Assembly: GCA_031553675.1 (NCBI GenBank)
Contig: JAVBLF010000083.1
Location: 1 to 15,597 of the forward strand
Direction: 5' to 3'
Origin: JAVBLF01 sp031553675
Lineage (GTDB): Bacteria; Bacillota; Clostridia; Christensenellales; CALWSW01
Length of the DNA stretch: 15,597 nt
The notes beneath the pieces are model-generated. The model was given only the letters and a program-made list of their open reading frames with translations. It ran no database searches and had not been told where the DNA came from. How positions within the stretch are numbered: position 1 is the first letter of the stretch; every line of letters starts with the position of its first letter. Positions 7,690-13,960 of this stretch are shown one piece after another. A program made the translations under genes and the position numbers.

Positions 7690-7923
7690 GGTTCTCGCTT
7701 TCTCGGGGGGACCTTGGGGGCGACTTGCCCCCAAACCCCCCGCCAAAGGGCCGAGGGCCCTTTGGAATCCCTATATGGCATACTCTGCACAGGCCTCGCA
7801 GCGAACTTGCCAAGCTGCGCGTAACGTCGGCAATCGCGCCATGATCGTGGCGCGTTTGCCGGGGCGCCGCAGGCGTGCAAAGTTCTTTTGCTCCTTTTCT
7901 TGTAAGAAAAGGAGAGAAAAAAG
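7690..7923. repeat. Hairpin-rich non-coding element between cobU and cobS
   Basis: About 235 bp without a plausible gene, made of consecutive perfect inverted repeats. TTGGGGGC (7714-7721) pairs with GCCCCCAA (7727-7734), nested inside CGGGGGG (7704-7710) and CCCCCCG (7736-7742). CCAAAGGGCC (7743-7752) pairs with GGCCCTTTGG (7756-7765). CGCGCCA (7835-7841) pairs with TGGCGCG (7848-7854). CTCCTTTTCTT (7891-7901) pairs with AAGAAAAGGAG (7904-7914). The G/C-run hairpins at one end and the AAGAAAAGG hairpin at the other resemble interspersed intergenic elements I recall from clostridial genomes; that is inference. The hairpin next to cobU is followed by no T-tract, so it is not a clear terminator. 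Confidence 0.6.
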
Positions 7924-8478
7924 CTATTTGAGCACAAGGCCTATCCCGCTTACAACCAGGGTCGCGTGGTCGGCGGCAGCGGCGAGGCGTTGGTTCAGGC
8001 GTCCGAGCGTATCCGAAAAGGCGCGCCCCATGGCGTTGGGGCTGACGAGGCAAAGACCGACCTCTTCGGAGACGAAGATGGCGTCGATCGTTCCGCCTCG
8101 GAGAGCGTCGAGCCAGGACTCTGCGTCGGCCAGGACGCGCTCTTCAAAGGCGTCGCGTTGGGCGCGCTTGGCGGCGTCCCAGTCGAGGGAGGCGTCCATC
8201 ATCGCGTTGAGAACGAAGGTACCGACGCTCTCGACGAGCACGCAGCCGTTTTCGGTCGCGAGCTGTTTGAAGACCGGCGCGAGGTCGGTCGAACGCTCGA
8301 CGGTCGTCCAGTGCGTCGGGCGACGATCGCGGTGTTGCTCGATGCGGCGGAGCATGTCGCGGTCGCTTCGGTCGATGCGCGCCGTCGCGAGGTAGTGGAC
8401 GCGATCGTAGCCGTCCGCGAGCGCTTCGGCGTAGGCGCTTTTGCCGCTGCGGGTGCCGCCTGTGATGAAGGTCATCAT
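7924..8478 (-). CDS. cobU: Adenosylcobinamide kinase / adenosylcobinamide-phosphate guanylyltransferase
   Basis: CobU phosphorylates adenosylcobinamide and then attaches GMP, giving adenosylcobinamide-GDP, the substrate of CobS. The frame encodes 184 residues, the normal size. The P-loop is GGTRSGKS at residues 7-14. The block RIEQHRDRRPTHWTTVE corresponds to the conserved HRxRRPxxWxTxE region that carries the guanylylated His. VLVESVGTFVLNAM and FVSEEVGLCLVSPNAMGRAF are typical Walker B-like and C-terminal motifs. Translation starts at ATG 8478, which overlaps the stop codon of the amidohydrolase as ATGA; AGGGAGG lies about 9 nt upstream. The enzyme also serves salvage of imported cobinamide. 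Confidence 0.95.
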   Translation of the reverse strand: MMTFITGGTRSGKSAYAEALADGYDRVHYLATARIDRSDRDMLRRIEQHRDRRPTHWTTVERSTDLAPVFKQLATENGCVLVESVGTFVLNAMMDASLDWDAAKRAQRDAFEERVLADAESWLDALRGGTIDAIFVSEEVGLCLVSPNAMGRAFSDTLGRLNQRLAAAADHATLVVSGIGLVLK

Positions 8479-9656
8479 TGCGTTTGGCCTCCCTGGGCGT
8501 CTCGCGCGAAGACGCGTTCGCCGTCGATGAAGACCTGCTGCACATGGGAGCGCAGGTCGAGGGGGTGACCGTCGAAAAGGACGATGTCGGCGTCTTTTCC
8601 GGCTTCGAGGCTGCCCAGGCGGTCCTGCACGCCCAGGATCTCGGCCGGCGTGATCGTGATCGCGCGGAGGGCTGTCCACTCGTCGAGACCTTCGCGCACG
8701 CAGAGCGCTGCCACGACGGGCAGATGGGGTTCGGGCGTCACGGGATGGTCGGTCATGAGGGCGAAGGACAGGCCCGCTTCGGCCAGGCGTCGGGGTGTCT
8801 CCAGCGAAAGCGACGCAAGTTCGGGCTTGCAGCGATCGCAGAGGAGGGGGCCGACAATCAGCTTGACGTTGTGGGACGCGAGCTGGGTCGCGATGCGCAC
8901 GCCGTCCGTCGCATGGTCGATCGTGATGTCGAGACCGAATTCCGCCGCGATCCGAAGCGCGGTTTGGATGTCGTCGGCGCGGTGGGCATGCGCTTTGAGC
9001 GGGATCTCCCGTCGCAGCACCGGCAAAAGCGCGTCGCACTTCGCGTCAAAATCGGGGCGTTTGTCGGGGTCGGCGCTTTCCAGCTTGTCCTTGTAGGCCT
9101 GCGCTTTTTGCAGCGCCTCACGAAGCAGCGCCGCCGTCGCCATGCGGGTAAGCGGGGCGCGCTTTTGTTCGCTGTATACCCGTTTCGGGTTCTCGCCAAA
9201 CGCGATCTTCATCGCCGCCGGATGCCGGACGAGCATCGCTTCGACCGAATCGCCATGGGTTTTGACGATCGCGAAGCTCCCGCCGATCACGTTGGCACTG
9301 CCGGGGCCGGTCATGACCGTCGTGATGCCGGCGTTTCGCGCCTCTTCGAAGCAGCGGTCAAAGGGGTTGATCGCGTCGATCGCGCGCATCTGCGGCGTGA
9401 TGGGGTCGCTCGATTCGTTGCCATCCGCGCCCTCAAAGTCGATCGAATCCTCCCACATGCCCAGGTGGCTATGAGCATCGACGAGGCCTGGCATCGCAAA
9501 GAGGCCGTCGCACGCGAGAACCTCGTCTGCCGATGCGACGAGCGCGCCGAGATCGCGTCCGACGGCGGCGATGCGGCCCTTGTCGATCGCGATGTCGCGC
9601 GGGACGACGCGTTTCTCGACGACGTCGATGATCTGCAAGTTGCGCAAAAGACGCAT
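8475..9656 (-). CDS. Metal-dependent amidohydrolase (imidazolonepropionase-like), coupled to cobU
   Basis: A 393-residue cytoplasmic member of the amidohydrolase superfamily (TIM-barrel metallohydrolases), closest by eye to the COG1228/imidazolonepropionase-like group. The N-terminal beta-sandwich is followed by MPGLVDAHSHLGMWED, with the metal ligands H62 and H64. Further ligands are probably in KAHAHRADD and TIDHATDG, and the catalytic Asp is in LMTDHPVTP. The C-terminus AGKDADIVLFDGHPLD is standard for the family. The substrate cannot be read from the sequence. I chose ATG 9656, with AGGTGG 8 nt upstream, over ATGs at 9686 and 9710, which lack sites. The gene ends in an ATGA overlap with cobU, and so shares its message. 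An extended -10 (TGGTAAAAT, 9709-9701) is the likely promoter. Confidence 0.88.
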   Translation of the reverse strand: MRLLRNLQIIDVVEKRVVPRDIAIDKGRIAAVGRDLGALVASADEVLACDGLFAMPGLVDAHSHLGMWEDSIDFEGADGNESSDPITPQMRAIDAINPFDRCFEEARNAGITTVMTGPGSANVIGGSFAIVKTHGDSVEAMLVRHPAAMKIAFGENPKRVYSEQKRAPLTRMATAALLREALQKAQAYKDKLESADPDKRPDFDAKCDALLPVLRREIPLKAHAHRADDIQTALRIAAEFGLDITIDHATDGVRIATQLASHNVKLIVGPLLCDRCKPELASLSLETPRRLAEAGLSFALMTDHPVTPEPHLPVVAALCVREGLDEWTALRAITITPAEILGVQDRLGSLEAGKDADIVLFDGHPLDLRSHVQQVFIDGERVFARDAQGGQTQ

Positions 9657-9700
9657 GGAATCCCACCTTTTCTCTCTGTTGTCCATGTGATATCGCCAAT

Positions 9701-9709
9701 ATTTTACCA
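9701..9709 (-). promoter_or_regulatory. Extended -10 promoter element for the amidohydrolase-cob unit
   Basis: TGGTAAAAT on the minus strand fits TGnTATAAT with one mismatch. The -35 region 17-18 bp upstream is poor, as expected for an extended -10 promoter. Transcription would start near 9694, giving a leader of about 38 nt. No cobalamin riboswitch fits in the 135 bp between this gene and the lipoprotein gene. Confidence 0.5.
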
Positions 9710-9755
9710 TACTTTGCTGGGAATTACATCACTGCGTAAAATGCGGACTTCGAAG

Positions 9756-9786
9756 CAAAAACAAGCAGCCCTTTCGGCCGCTTGTT
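9756..9786 (-). terminator. Rho-independent terminator of the DUF4352 lipoprotein gene
   Basis: On the minus strand AACAAGCGGCC (9786-9776) pairs with GGCTGCTTGTT (9770-9760) around the loop GAAAG, with one non-Watson-Crick position. It is followed directly by a T-rich stretch (TTGTTTTTG). It begins 5 bp after the stop codon, and isolates the lipoprotein gene from the amidohydrolase-cob unit. Confidence 0.85.
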
Positions 9787-9791
9787 ATGGA

Positions 9792-10895
9792 TCACTGCAA
9801 TTCGATCGAGATCGACTCTCGTGCCAGCGTTTCGGGGTGGATGTCGAGCGAGAAGCCCGTTTCCGATTCCGGTACGATGAAGGTGATCTCGCCTTCGAGG
9901 TTTCCGCCTGGCGGGACGACGCCGTCGAGACTCTGGGCGATGCCCGGGTTGACGGTCGTGTGATAGCTTTTTCCTTCGGCGTCGCGCAGGTCGAATGCCA
10001 ACAGGCTCGTCATGGTCTGTTCGACCGAGGCGAGGTTTTCGACGCGCAGCTTGACGATGTAAAACACCGTGCCGACGGGCGGCGTGAAGAAGGGCGGCGA
10101 GCCTTCCGCGTCGTAGCGGGTTTCGAGCACGCGAAAGAGCCAGTTTTCCCCGTAGACCGCGTCGCCGACATGGAGGCTGCCAGGGGTGGGGGAGGGAGGC
10201 GTTGCAACGTCCTCGCTCGACGTCGCCATCGACGCCTGAAGGTCAAAGCAGAGCAGCGAGGTTCCGATCAAGTCGGGCTTGATGATCAAAGTCAGATTGT
10301 CTTTCGCGTCGTTCGGCAGTTCAAACGCCGCCACGCCCTCGACCGATTGCCCGGGCAATAGCGTCGCGTCGAGCAAGGCGTTTGCCTCGTCGCCCAGCGT
10401 GACCCCCCAAGTCTGTCCGCGTTGGTCTTGGATGCGAAAGGTGATCAACGCACTCAGTACGTTGGGCGTCGTGCGGTCGTTGCGGACTTCCAGGTCGACG
10501 AAGAGGAAGTAGTGGCCTTCCTTGGGGACCCAAAGGTCATTTGCACCGGACGCGTCTTTGTCGAGGTGGGCGCCGTTCACGCGGAAATACATGCCGCCGA
10601 TGCTGCCGCTCTCGCCGATCGCCAAGGGCGGATCGGTCGGCGCGGATGTCGGGGTGGGGGAGGGCGTCGGTTCCGGCGACGCCGATGGCGTCGGGCTGGG
10701 TGTCGGGGATGCAGGGGCGGCCGTCGGAGCTGGCGAGGCGCTCGGCACTTCCGTCACGGCGGCGGAGAGCGTTTCGTCTTCGCTCGACGCGACGGGTTCG
10801 CGCTTCGCACAAGCGCCGAGCGCCGCCATGCAGGCGATCGCTGCGGCCAATATGAACGCGCACGCGCGCTTACTGTCTTTGCGGATCTGCGTCAT
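9792..10895 (-). CDS. Lipoprotein with two DUF4352-like domains
   Basis: A predicted surface lipoprotein of 367 residues. A hydrophobic signal segment (about 11-25) ends in the lipobox LGAC with C29 as the lipidated residue. Residues 51-90 are a Pro/Thr/Ser-rich linker of PSPTP repeats, which would span the cell wall. Two similar immunoglobulin-like beta domains follow, separated by a second short PPSPTPG linker. The pattern GxxGxxGGMYFRVNGAH...FLFVDLEVRN in the first, and VGDAVYGENWLFRVLETR...FYIVKLRVEN in the second, is typical of DUF4352. Such domains are common in Gram-positive lipoproteins, but their ligand is unknown. It has its own promoter and terminator, so it is a monocistronic unit downstream of the sigma/anti-sigma genes. 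Confidence 0.85.
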   Translation of the reverse strand: MTQIRKDSKRACAFILAAAIACMAALGACAKREPVASSEDETLSAAVTEVPSASPAPTAAPASPTPSPTPSASPEPTPSPTPTSAPTDPPLAIGESGSIGGMYFRVNGAHLDKDASGANDLWVPKEGHYFLFVDLEVRNDRTTPNVLSALITFRIQDQRGQTWGVTLGDEANALLDATLLPGQSVEGVAAFELPNDAKDNLTLIIKPDLIGTSLLCFDLQASMATSSEDVATPPSPTPGSLHVGDAVYGENWLFRVLETRYDAEGSPPFFTPPVGTVFYIVKLRVENLASVEQTMTSLLAFDLRDAEGKSYHTTVNPGIAQSLDGVVPPGGNLEGEITFIVPESETGFSLDIHPETLARESISIELQ

Positions 10896-10925
10896 CGGAT
10901 GCTCTCCCTTCGTCTTCTGATTGGG

Positions 10926-10954
10926 ATTGTAGCACAGCCAAAGCCGGGCGGCAA
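10926..10954 (-). promoter_or_regulatory. Sigma-A-type promoter of the lipoprotein gene
   Basis: TTGCCG (10954-10949) and TACAAT (10931-10926) stand 17 bp apart on the minus strand, 31 bp before the start codon of the lipoprotein gene. The ribosome site AGGGAG lies about 9 nt before ATG 10895. This means the lipoprotein does not need to be transcribed from the sigma factor promoter. Confidence 0.65.
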
Positions 10955-11001
10955 GGCGAAGGACTTGGTAAGCATGGATCGACGTGTCGCGGCTTCATCG
11001 A

Positions 11002-11922
11002 TCAACCTTTGTCTGTAATGCCTTTCGCGATCTCGATCAGTTCATCGCGCGCTTGGCCGGACGGACGGAAGAGCGTCAGGCGATAACACGCGCTCTTGCC
11101 CTGCCAGGCGGCAACGGCACGCTCGCCTTCCGTGGAATCTGCGTTTTGCAGCGCTTCGGACGTGATGTAGACCGTCGTTCCGTTCATCTTGAGCGCCTCG
11201 GCCGCGCCGCTGAACCAGCCTTCGGGCGCTTGGGGCGTGGTGTCGATTTGCAGATAGGATGTATCGACGTCATTTCCGTAATGGGAAGCGCTGCTCTGAT
11301 CGTCCGGTTTCGTCTCGATGACGAGCAAATGGAGGTCGCCTGGTAAAAAAGAGGGAATGGGCGGATAGAAACCATTTGCGTTTGCGTCCGTATAGTTGAA
11401 GAAACGTTGGCGGTCCGGCGCTGCTTGTGGCGCCGCGTCAGCGGTCGCTTCTTCTTTCATGGCGGCGATTTCGGGGCGGGCTTGTTTGGCGGCGGTGGGT
11501 GCGGGCGCCAGCATGGTGCTCGCTTGGGCGGGGGCGTCTTGCATGGGCAACGCTGTTGTGCTCGGCGCTTCGGGGAAGGCCTCGGGCAGAGCGGCGTTTT
11601 CTTCGACCATCTCCGAGCGAAGAACGCCCCCCGCTTCCCTGTCGATCGCGGAATCGGCCGCATCTTCCATGGCGGATTTGGGCGCCGATACGGGACCGAA
11701 CACCCGCAAACCAACGACCAAAAGCAAGACCGCGGCGGCTGCTGATGCGATGGCGGCGACTTTTTTCCAGGGCCAGGAAGGCCGCGTCTGCGCTTCGGCC
11801 ATCGTCGTGGCGGGCGATTGCAGACAGCGCTCGACGAGGAGCTGGCGCTTTTCGTCGGTCAATACGAGGTCGAAGAGCGCGAGGTCAACCGCGTCTTCCA
11901 GCTGTTCCAACTTGTACGTCAT
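11002..11922 (-). CDS. Probable membrane-bound anti-sigma factor
   Basis: A 306-residue single-pass membrane protein. Residues 1-54 are a short cytoplasmic part (MTYKLEQLEDAVDLALFDLV), and 55-76 are a clear transmembrane helix (VAAIASAAAAVLLLVVGLRVFG) preceded by Trp and Lys. The outer part starts with a long Ala/Pro/Glu/Met-rich region (about 80-190) of low complexity. A more ordered C-terminal domain follows, with SYLQIDTTPQAPEGWFSGAA and AAWQGKSACYRLTLF. It lies 59 bp downstream of an ECF sigma gene, which is the usual place for an anti-sigma factor. No HxxxCxxC zinc anti-sigma motif is present, so the sigma-binding mechanism is not evident. I chose ATG 11922 with GAGAGGG upstream. The role is inferred from context and topology. 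Confidence 0.72.
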   Translation of the reverse strand: MTYKLEQLEDAVDLALFDLVLTDEKRQLLVERCLQSPATTMAEAQTRPSWPWKKVAAIASAAAAVLLLVVGLRVFGPVSAPKSAMEDAADSAIDREAGGVLRSEMVEENAALPEAFPEAPSTTALPMQDAPAQASTMLAPAPTAAKQARPEIAAMKEEATADAAPQAAPDRQRFFNYTDANANGFYPPIPSFLPGDLHLLVIETKPDDQSSASHYGNDVDTSYLQIDTTPQAPEGWFSGAAEALKMNGTTVYITSEALQNADSTEGERAVAAWQGKSACYRLTLFRPSGQARDELIEIAKGITDKG

Positions 11923-11981
11923 GGGAAGAAAAACCCTCTCTGTGAGCAGATGCGTTCGGGATCGGCAGTGGCGGGCACGCG

Positions 11982-12539
11982 TCAATCGACGCCGGACGAG
12001 CGCTTCAAGAGCGACGCTTCGAGTTTGTCTCGGCCGCGCTTGAGTCGGCTGCGAACGGTCGCTTCGGGCGTCTGCATGATCTCGGCGATCTCGTGGCTGC
12101 TCAGATGTTGGTAGTAATACAAAAGAATGGGGGTTTTGAAGACCTCGGGCAGGGCCATGACGGCCTCGAGAAGTCTCTGCGCTTCGTCGCGCTGCGACAC
12201 GATCTCGGCGGTGTCGGGCGCAGACTCCCTGGATTGCGTGTCGTCGAGCACGATGCGCTTCGACCAGAAGCTCTTGAGATGGTCTTTGCACAGGTTGATC
12301 GTCACGCGCAAGATCCAGGCCTTTGCGTGTTCGTCACTCTCAAACGGCGGATTCATCCGGTAGAGTTTCAAAAACACTTCCTGGCTGATGTCCTCGGCGC
12401 GCCCACGGTCGTGAACGTAGAGGTAGGCGGTGCGCAAGACGCGGGTGGCATGCAGGTCGACCAGGGCGGTCAGACGCGCTTCCTCCATGCCGCCGCCTGG
12501 ATCGAGCGGCGCCGGACGTGCGAATGCGAATAAGAACAT
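11982..12539 (-). CDS. ECF-family RNA polymerase sigma factor (sigma-70 family)
   Basis: A 185-residue extracytoplasmic-function sigma factor. Region 2 covers about residues 20-90: the -10 recognition core is DISQEVFLKLYRMNPPF, followed by HAKAWILRVTINLCKDHLKS. Region 4 covers about 125-178 with LLYYYQHLSSHEIAEIMQTPEATVRSR (written here in part), a helix-turn-helix for the -35. ATG 12539 has AAAGGAAGG just upstream. It yields an unusual hydrophobic N-terminal stretch of about 17 residues; an in-frame ATG at 12488 (MEEARL) would give a more typical start and has a weaker site. The gene is read from a strong sigma-A promoter and is followed by its probable anti-sigma factor. Its regulon cannot be told from the window. 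Confidence 0.93.
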   Translation of the reverse strand: MFLFAFARPAPLDPGGGMEEARLTALVDLHATRVLRTAYLYVHDRGRAEDISQEVFLKLYRMNPPFESDEHAKAWILRVTINLCKDHLKSFWSKRIVLDDTQSRESAPDTAEIVSQRDEAQRLLEAVMALPEVFKTPILLYYYQHLSSHEIAEIMQTPEATVRSRLKRGRDKLEASLLKRSSGVD

Positions 12540-12606
12540 ATGCCTTCCTTTGTTATACGATGCGGCGACGCATTTCGTTGCCGCGAATGGACGTAGCTTT
12601 CCCCTC

Positions 12607-12635
12607 ATTATCGCATTGCGGGCGGGCGATGTCAA
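12607..12635 (-). promoter_or_regulatory. Strong sigma-A promoter of the ECF sigma operon
   Basis: TTGACA (12635-12630), a perfect -35, is 17 bp from GATAAT (12612-12607) on the minus strand. The leader to ATG 12539 is about 60 nt. A near-consensus promoter means constitutive transcription is likely, with activity controlled by the anti-sigma factor. An additional self-regulated ECF promoter was not recognised. Confidence 0.8.
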
Positions 12636-12684
12636 AGCGCATTGCCTCTAGACAGCGGTTTCGAGACGTCAAGAAAAGTTATCG

Positions 12685-12714
12685 TTTACATTTCCCCCCA
12701 ATGCATTCTATAAT
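12685..12714 (+). promoter_or_regulatory. Near-consensus sigma-A promoter upstream of a small ORF
   Basis: TTTACA (12685-12690) and TATAAT (12709-12714) are separated by 18 bp. Transcription would begin near 12721, immediately before GTGAGG and a possible 18-codon ORF. It lies upstream of the peptidase promoter and may also feed that gene. Confidence 0.7.
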
Positions 12715-12732
12715 TAGTATGTGAGGATGTAC

Positions 12733-12789
12733 ATGGCGCGATCGGATACGACCATGCAGACACCAAAAATGGAAAGCGTGTGTTTGTAA
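12733..12789 (+). CDS. Possible small ORF, 18 residues
   Basis: ATG at 12733 is preceded by GTGAGG with 6-nt spacing and by a near-consensus promoter only 19 bp further upstream. It would encode MARSDTTMQTPKMESVCL and end at TAA 12787-12789; an ATG two codons earlier (12727) abuts the ribosome site. The peptide has no membrane segment and matches no family I know. It may be a genuine small protein, a leader peptide controlling the peptidase gene, or chance. The only support is the promoter and ribosome-site arrangement. The rest of the 344-bp gap between the sigma factor and peptidase genes (12540-12883) holds three promoters and the AT-rich dyad at 12781-12794. Confidence 0.25.
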   Translation: MARSDTTMQTPKMESVCL

Positions 12790-12804
12790 ACAAATTTCGT
12801 TCAA

Positions 12805-12834
12805 CTGGCAATGCGGGCGCAAACGCGCTATAAT
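12805..12834 (+). promoter_or_regulatory. Sigma-A-type promoter of the secreted metallopeptidase
   Basis: CTGGCA (12805-12810) and a perfect TATAAT (12829-12834) are 18 bp apart. The start would fall near 12841, which rules out the in-frame ATG at 12833 and makes 12842 leaderless. This supports translation from ATG 12884 after a leader of about 43 nt. Confidence 0.65.
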
Positions 12835-12883
12835 GCATACGATGGATCTCTGTCATTCGATCACAGTGAAAGAGCGTGAATCT

Positions 12884-13744
12884 ATGTTTCATCAGTCGAA
12901 ACGCCTCGGAAAAGGAATCTTCGCCGCGATCGCGATCGCGTGCGTTTTGATGATGCTTTTGCCCATGACGGCCATGGCGGGCTTCAAACAGCGCCCAAGC
13001 GACCCTGAGCCCACGACGGCGCAGGTCGATCAAAAAGTCCGAGACTTTGAATCCAAGTACGGCGTCGAGGTGCTCTACCAGGACATTCCCAAACGCAAAG
13101 GGGTTACCTTTTCGACCAAGGTGACCAACCGCCAACTCAGCCAACAGCTCGACGACATGGAGAGCGTCTTTTCGGTCTACCCCAGAGACTTTGCCAAGAC
13201 CATCAAACTCAAAAAAGTCTACCTCGTCAAGGAGCTGACCAGCGGCAAATACAGCGCGGACGGCCTGTCGATCGCGTCGATGTTCGGCCCGAAGCTGCGC
13301 GAAAGCGTCATGTACCTCAACGTGCCCAGTGGCAACGGCGCTGTGTATACCCTCCACCACGAGTTGATGCACGTTATGGAGTATGCCCTCCCCAGCGACC
13401 GCAAGGCATGGATCAAAATCGTCGGCAGCGATGACGACAACGTCTATTGGGAAAATGCCAGCGGCGATCTCAGCGGCTATGCCAACCGCGCCGGCTTCGT
13501 CACCAACTACGCCGGCTACAGCGTCATGGAAGACCGCGCCGAGACCTACGCCGTGCTCATGGCGGCGCCATATGGGGAAAAAGCCCTCAAACGTCTGCGG
13601 GAAGACAAGGTCGTCCAGGCCAAGGCGAAGTACGTCGTCGACTACTGCAAAATGAACTTCGCGGGCGAAACGGCTTACCTCGACAAGGTGCAAGCGGGTT
13701 ACGACGCGATCTACGGCACGTCCGGCGCGAAGAAAGCGGCATAA
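12884..13744 (+). CDS. Secreted zinc metallopeptidase with HExxH motif
   Basis: A 286-residue exported protein. Residues 1-32 are a signal peptide: a Lys/Arg-rich start, the hydrophobic core IFAAIAIACVLMMLLPMT, and a likely cleavage after AMA. Because a Cys does not follow, it should be released, not lipidated. The zinc motif HELMH is at residues 159-163, with H159 and H163 as ligands and E160 as catalytic base. About 53 residues on, SVMEDRAETYA (E216, E220) supplies the likely third ligand, in the NxxEDxAE style of 'putative zinc-binding metallopeptidases'. Substrate is unknown; cell-wall or extracellular protein turnover would be a guess. The ribosome site before ATG 12884 is weak (GAAAGAG). 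A long antisense frame overlaps it but lacks all of these features. Confidence 0.85.
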   Translation: MFHQSKRLGKGIFAAIAIACVLMMLLPMTAMAGFKQRPSDPEPTTAQVDQKVRDFESKYGVEVLYQDIPKRKGVTFSTKVTNRQLSQQLDDMESVFSVYPRDFAKTIKLKKVYLVKELTSGKYSADGLSIASMFGPKLRESVMYLNVPSGNGAVYTLHHELMHVMEYALPSDRKAWIKIVGSDDDNVYWENASGDLSGYANRAGFVTNYAGYSVMEDRAETYAVLMAAPYGEKALKRLREDKVVQAKAKYVVDYCKMNFAGETAYLDKVQAGYDAIYGTSGAKKAA

Positions 13745-13759
13745 ACAAGCCAACAGCAC

Positions 13760-13790
13760 AAAGGCGGCTCATCCGGAGGCTGCCTTTTTT
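13760..13790 (+). terminator. Rho-independent terminator of the metallopeptidase gene
   Basis: AAGGCGGCTC (13761-13770) pairs with GAGGCTGCCTT (13776-13786), with one G-T pair and one bulge, and the second arm runs into a six-T tract (13785-13790). It lies 17 bp after the TAA stop codon. Confidence 0.85.
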
Positions 13791-13869
13791 GTGTGTGAAA
13801 GGGAGCGGCAACACGCGACATATTTGCCAAGATGAAGAAATATACGGAATAATTTACCACATACACTGC

Positions 13870-13898
13870 TTGTAAGTTGCTGGGAATTATGCTACAAT
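13870..13898 (+). promoter_or_regulatory. Sigma-A-type promoter of the wall-anchored protein gene
   Basis: TTGTAA (13870-13875) and TACAAT (13893-13898) are 17 bp apart. A short dyad, ACAGT-ATA-ACTGT (13904-13916), lies at the predicted start of transcription and could be an operator, though arms of 5 bp are weak evidence. Confidence 0.7.
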
Positions 13899-13960
13899 TA
13901 CATACAGTATAACTGTGTTATTGCTAGGACTACCCATGACCGCCAAGTGGAGGAGATAGA

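Noticed and set aside
6109..7824. A 571-codon plus-strand frame opposite the two cobS genes
   Set aside because: Composition is Arg/His/Asp-rich without any domain; the minus strand encodes clear CobS membrane proteins.
9657..9791. Cobalamin riboswitch in front of the amidohydrolase-cob unit
   Set aside because: Only 135 bp are available, part of it the lipoprotein terminator, and no B12-box-like sequence was seen.
8478..10361. A 627-codon plus-strand frame opposite the amidohydrolase and lipoprotein
   Set aside because: It is an antisense shadow of GC-rich genes that have full family motifs on the other strand, and it crosses their terminator and promoter.
12686..13759. A 357-codon minus-strand frame opposite the secreted peptidase
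   Set aside because: The plus-strand frame has a signal peptide, HELMH, promoter and terminator. The minus frame would begin inside the terminator region and has none of these.
9714..13889. TTGCTGGGAATTA shared by 9714-9726 and 13877-13889
   Set aside because: A 13-bp match pair is expected by chance in a window of this size, and the two lie differently relative to their promoters.
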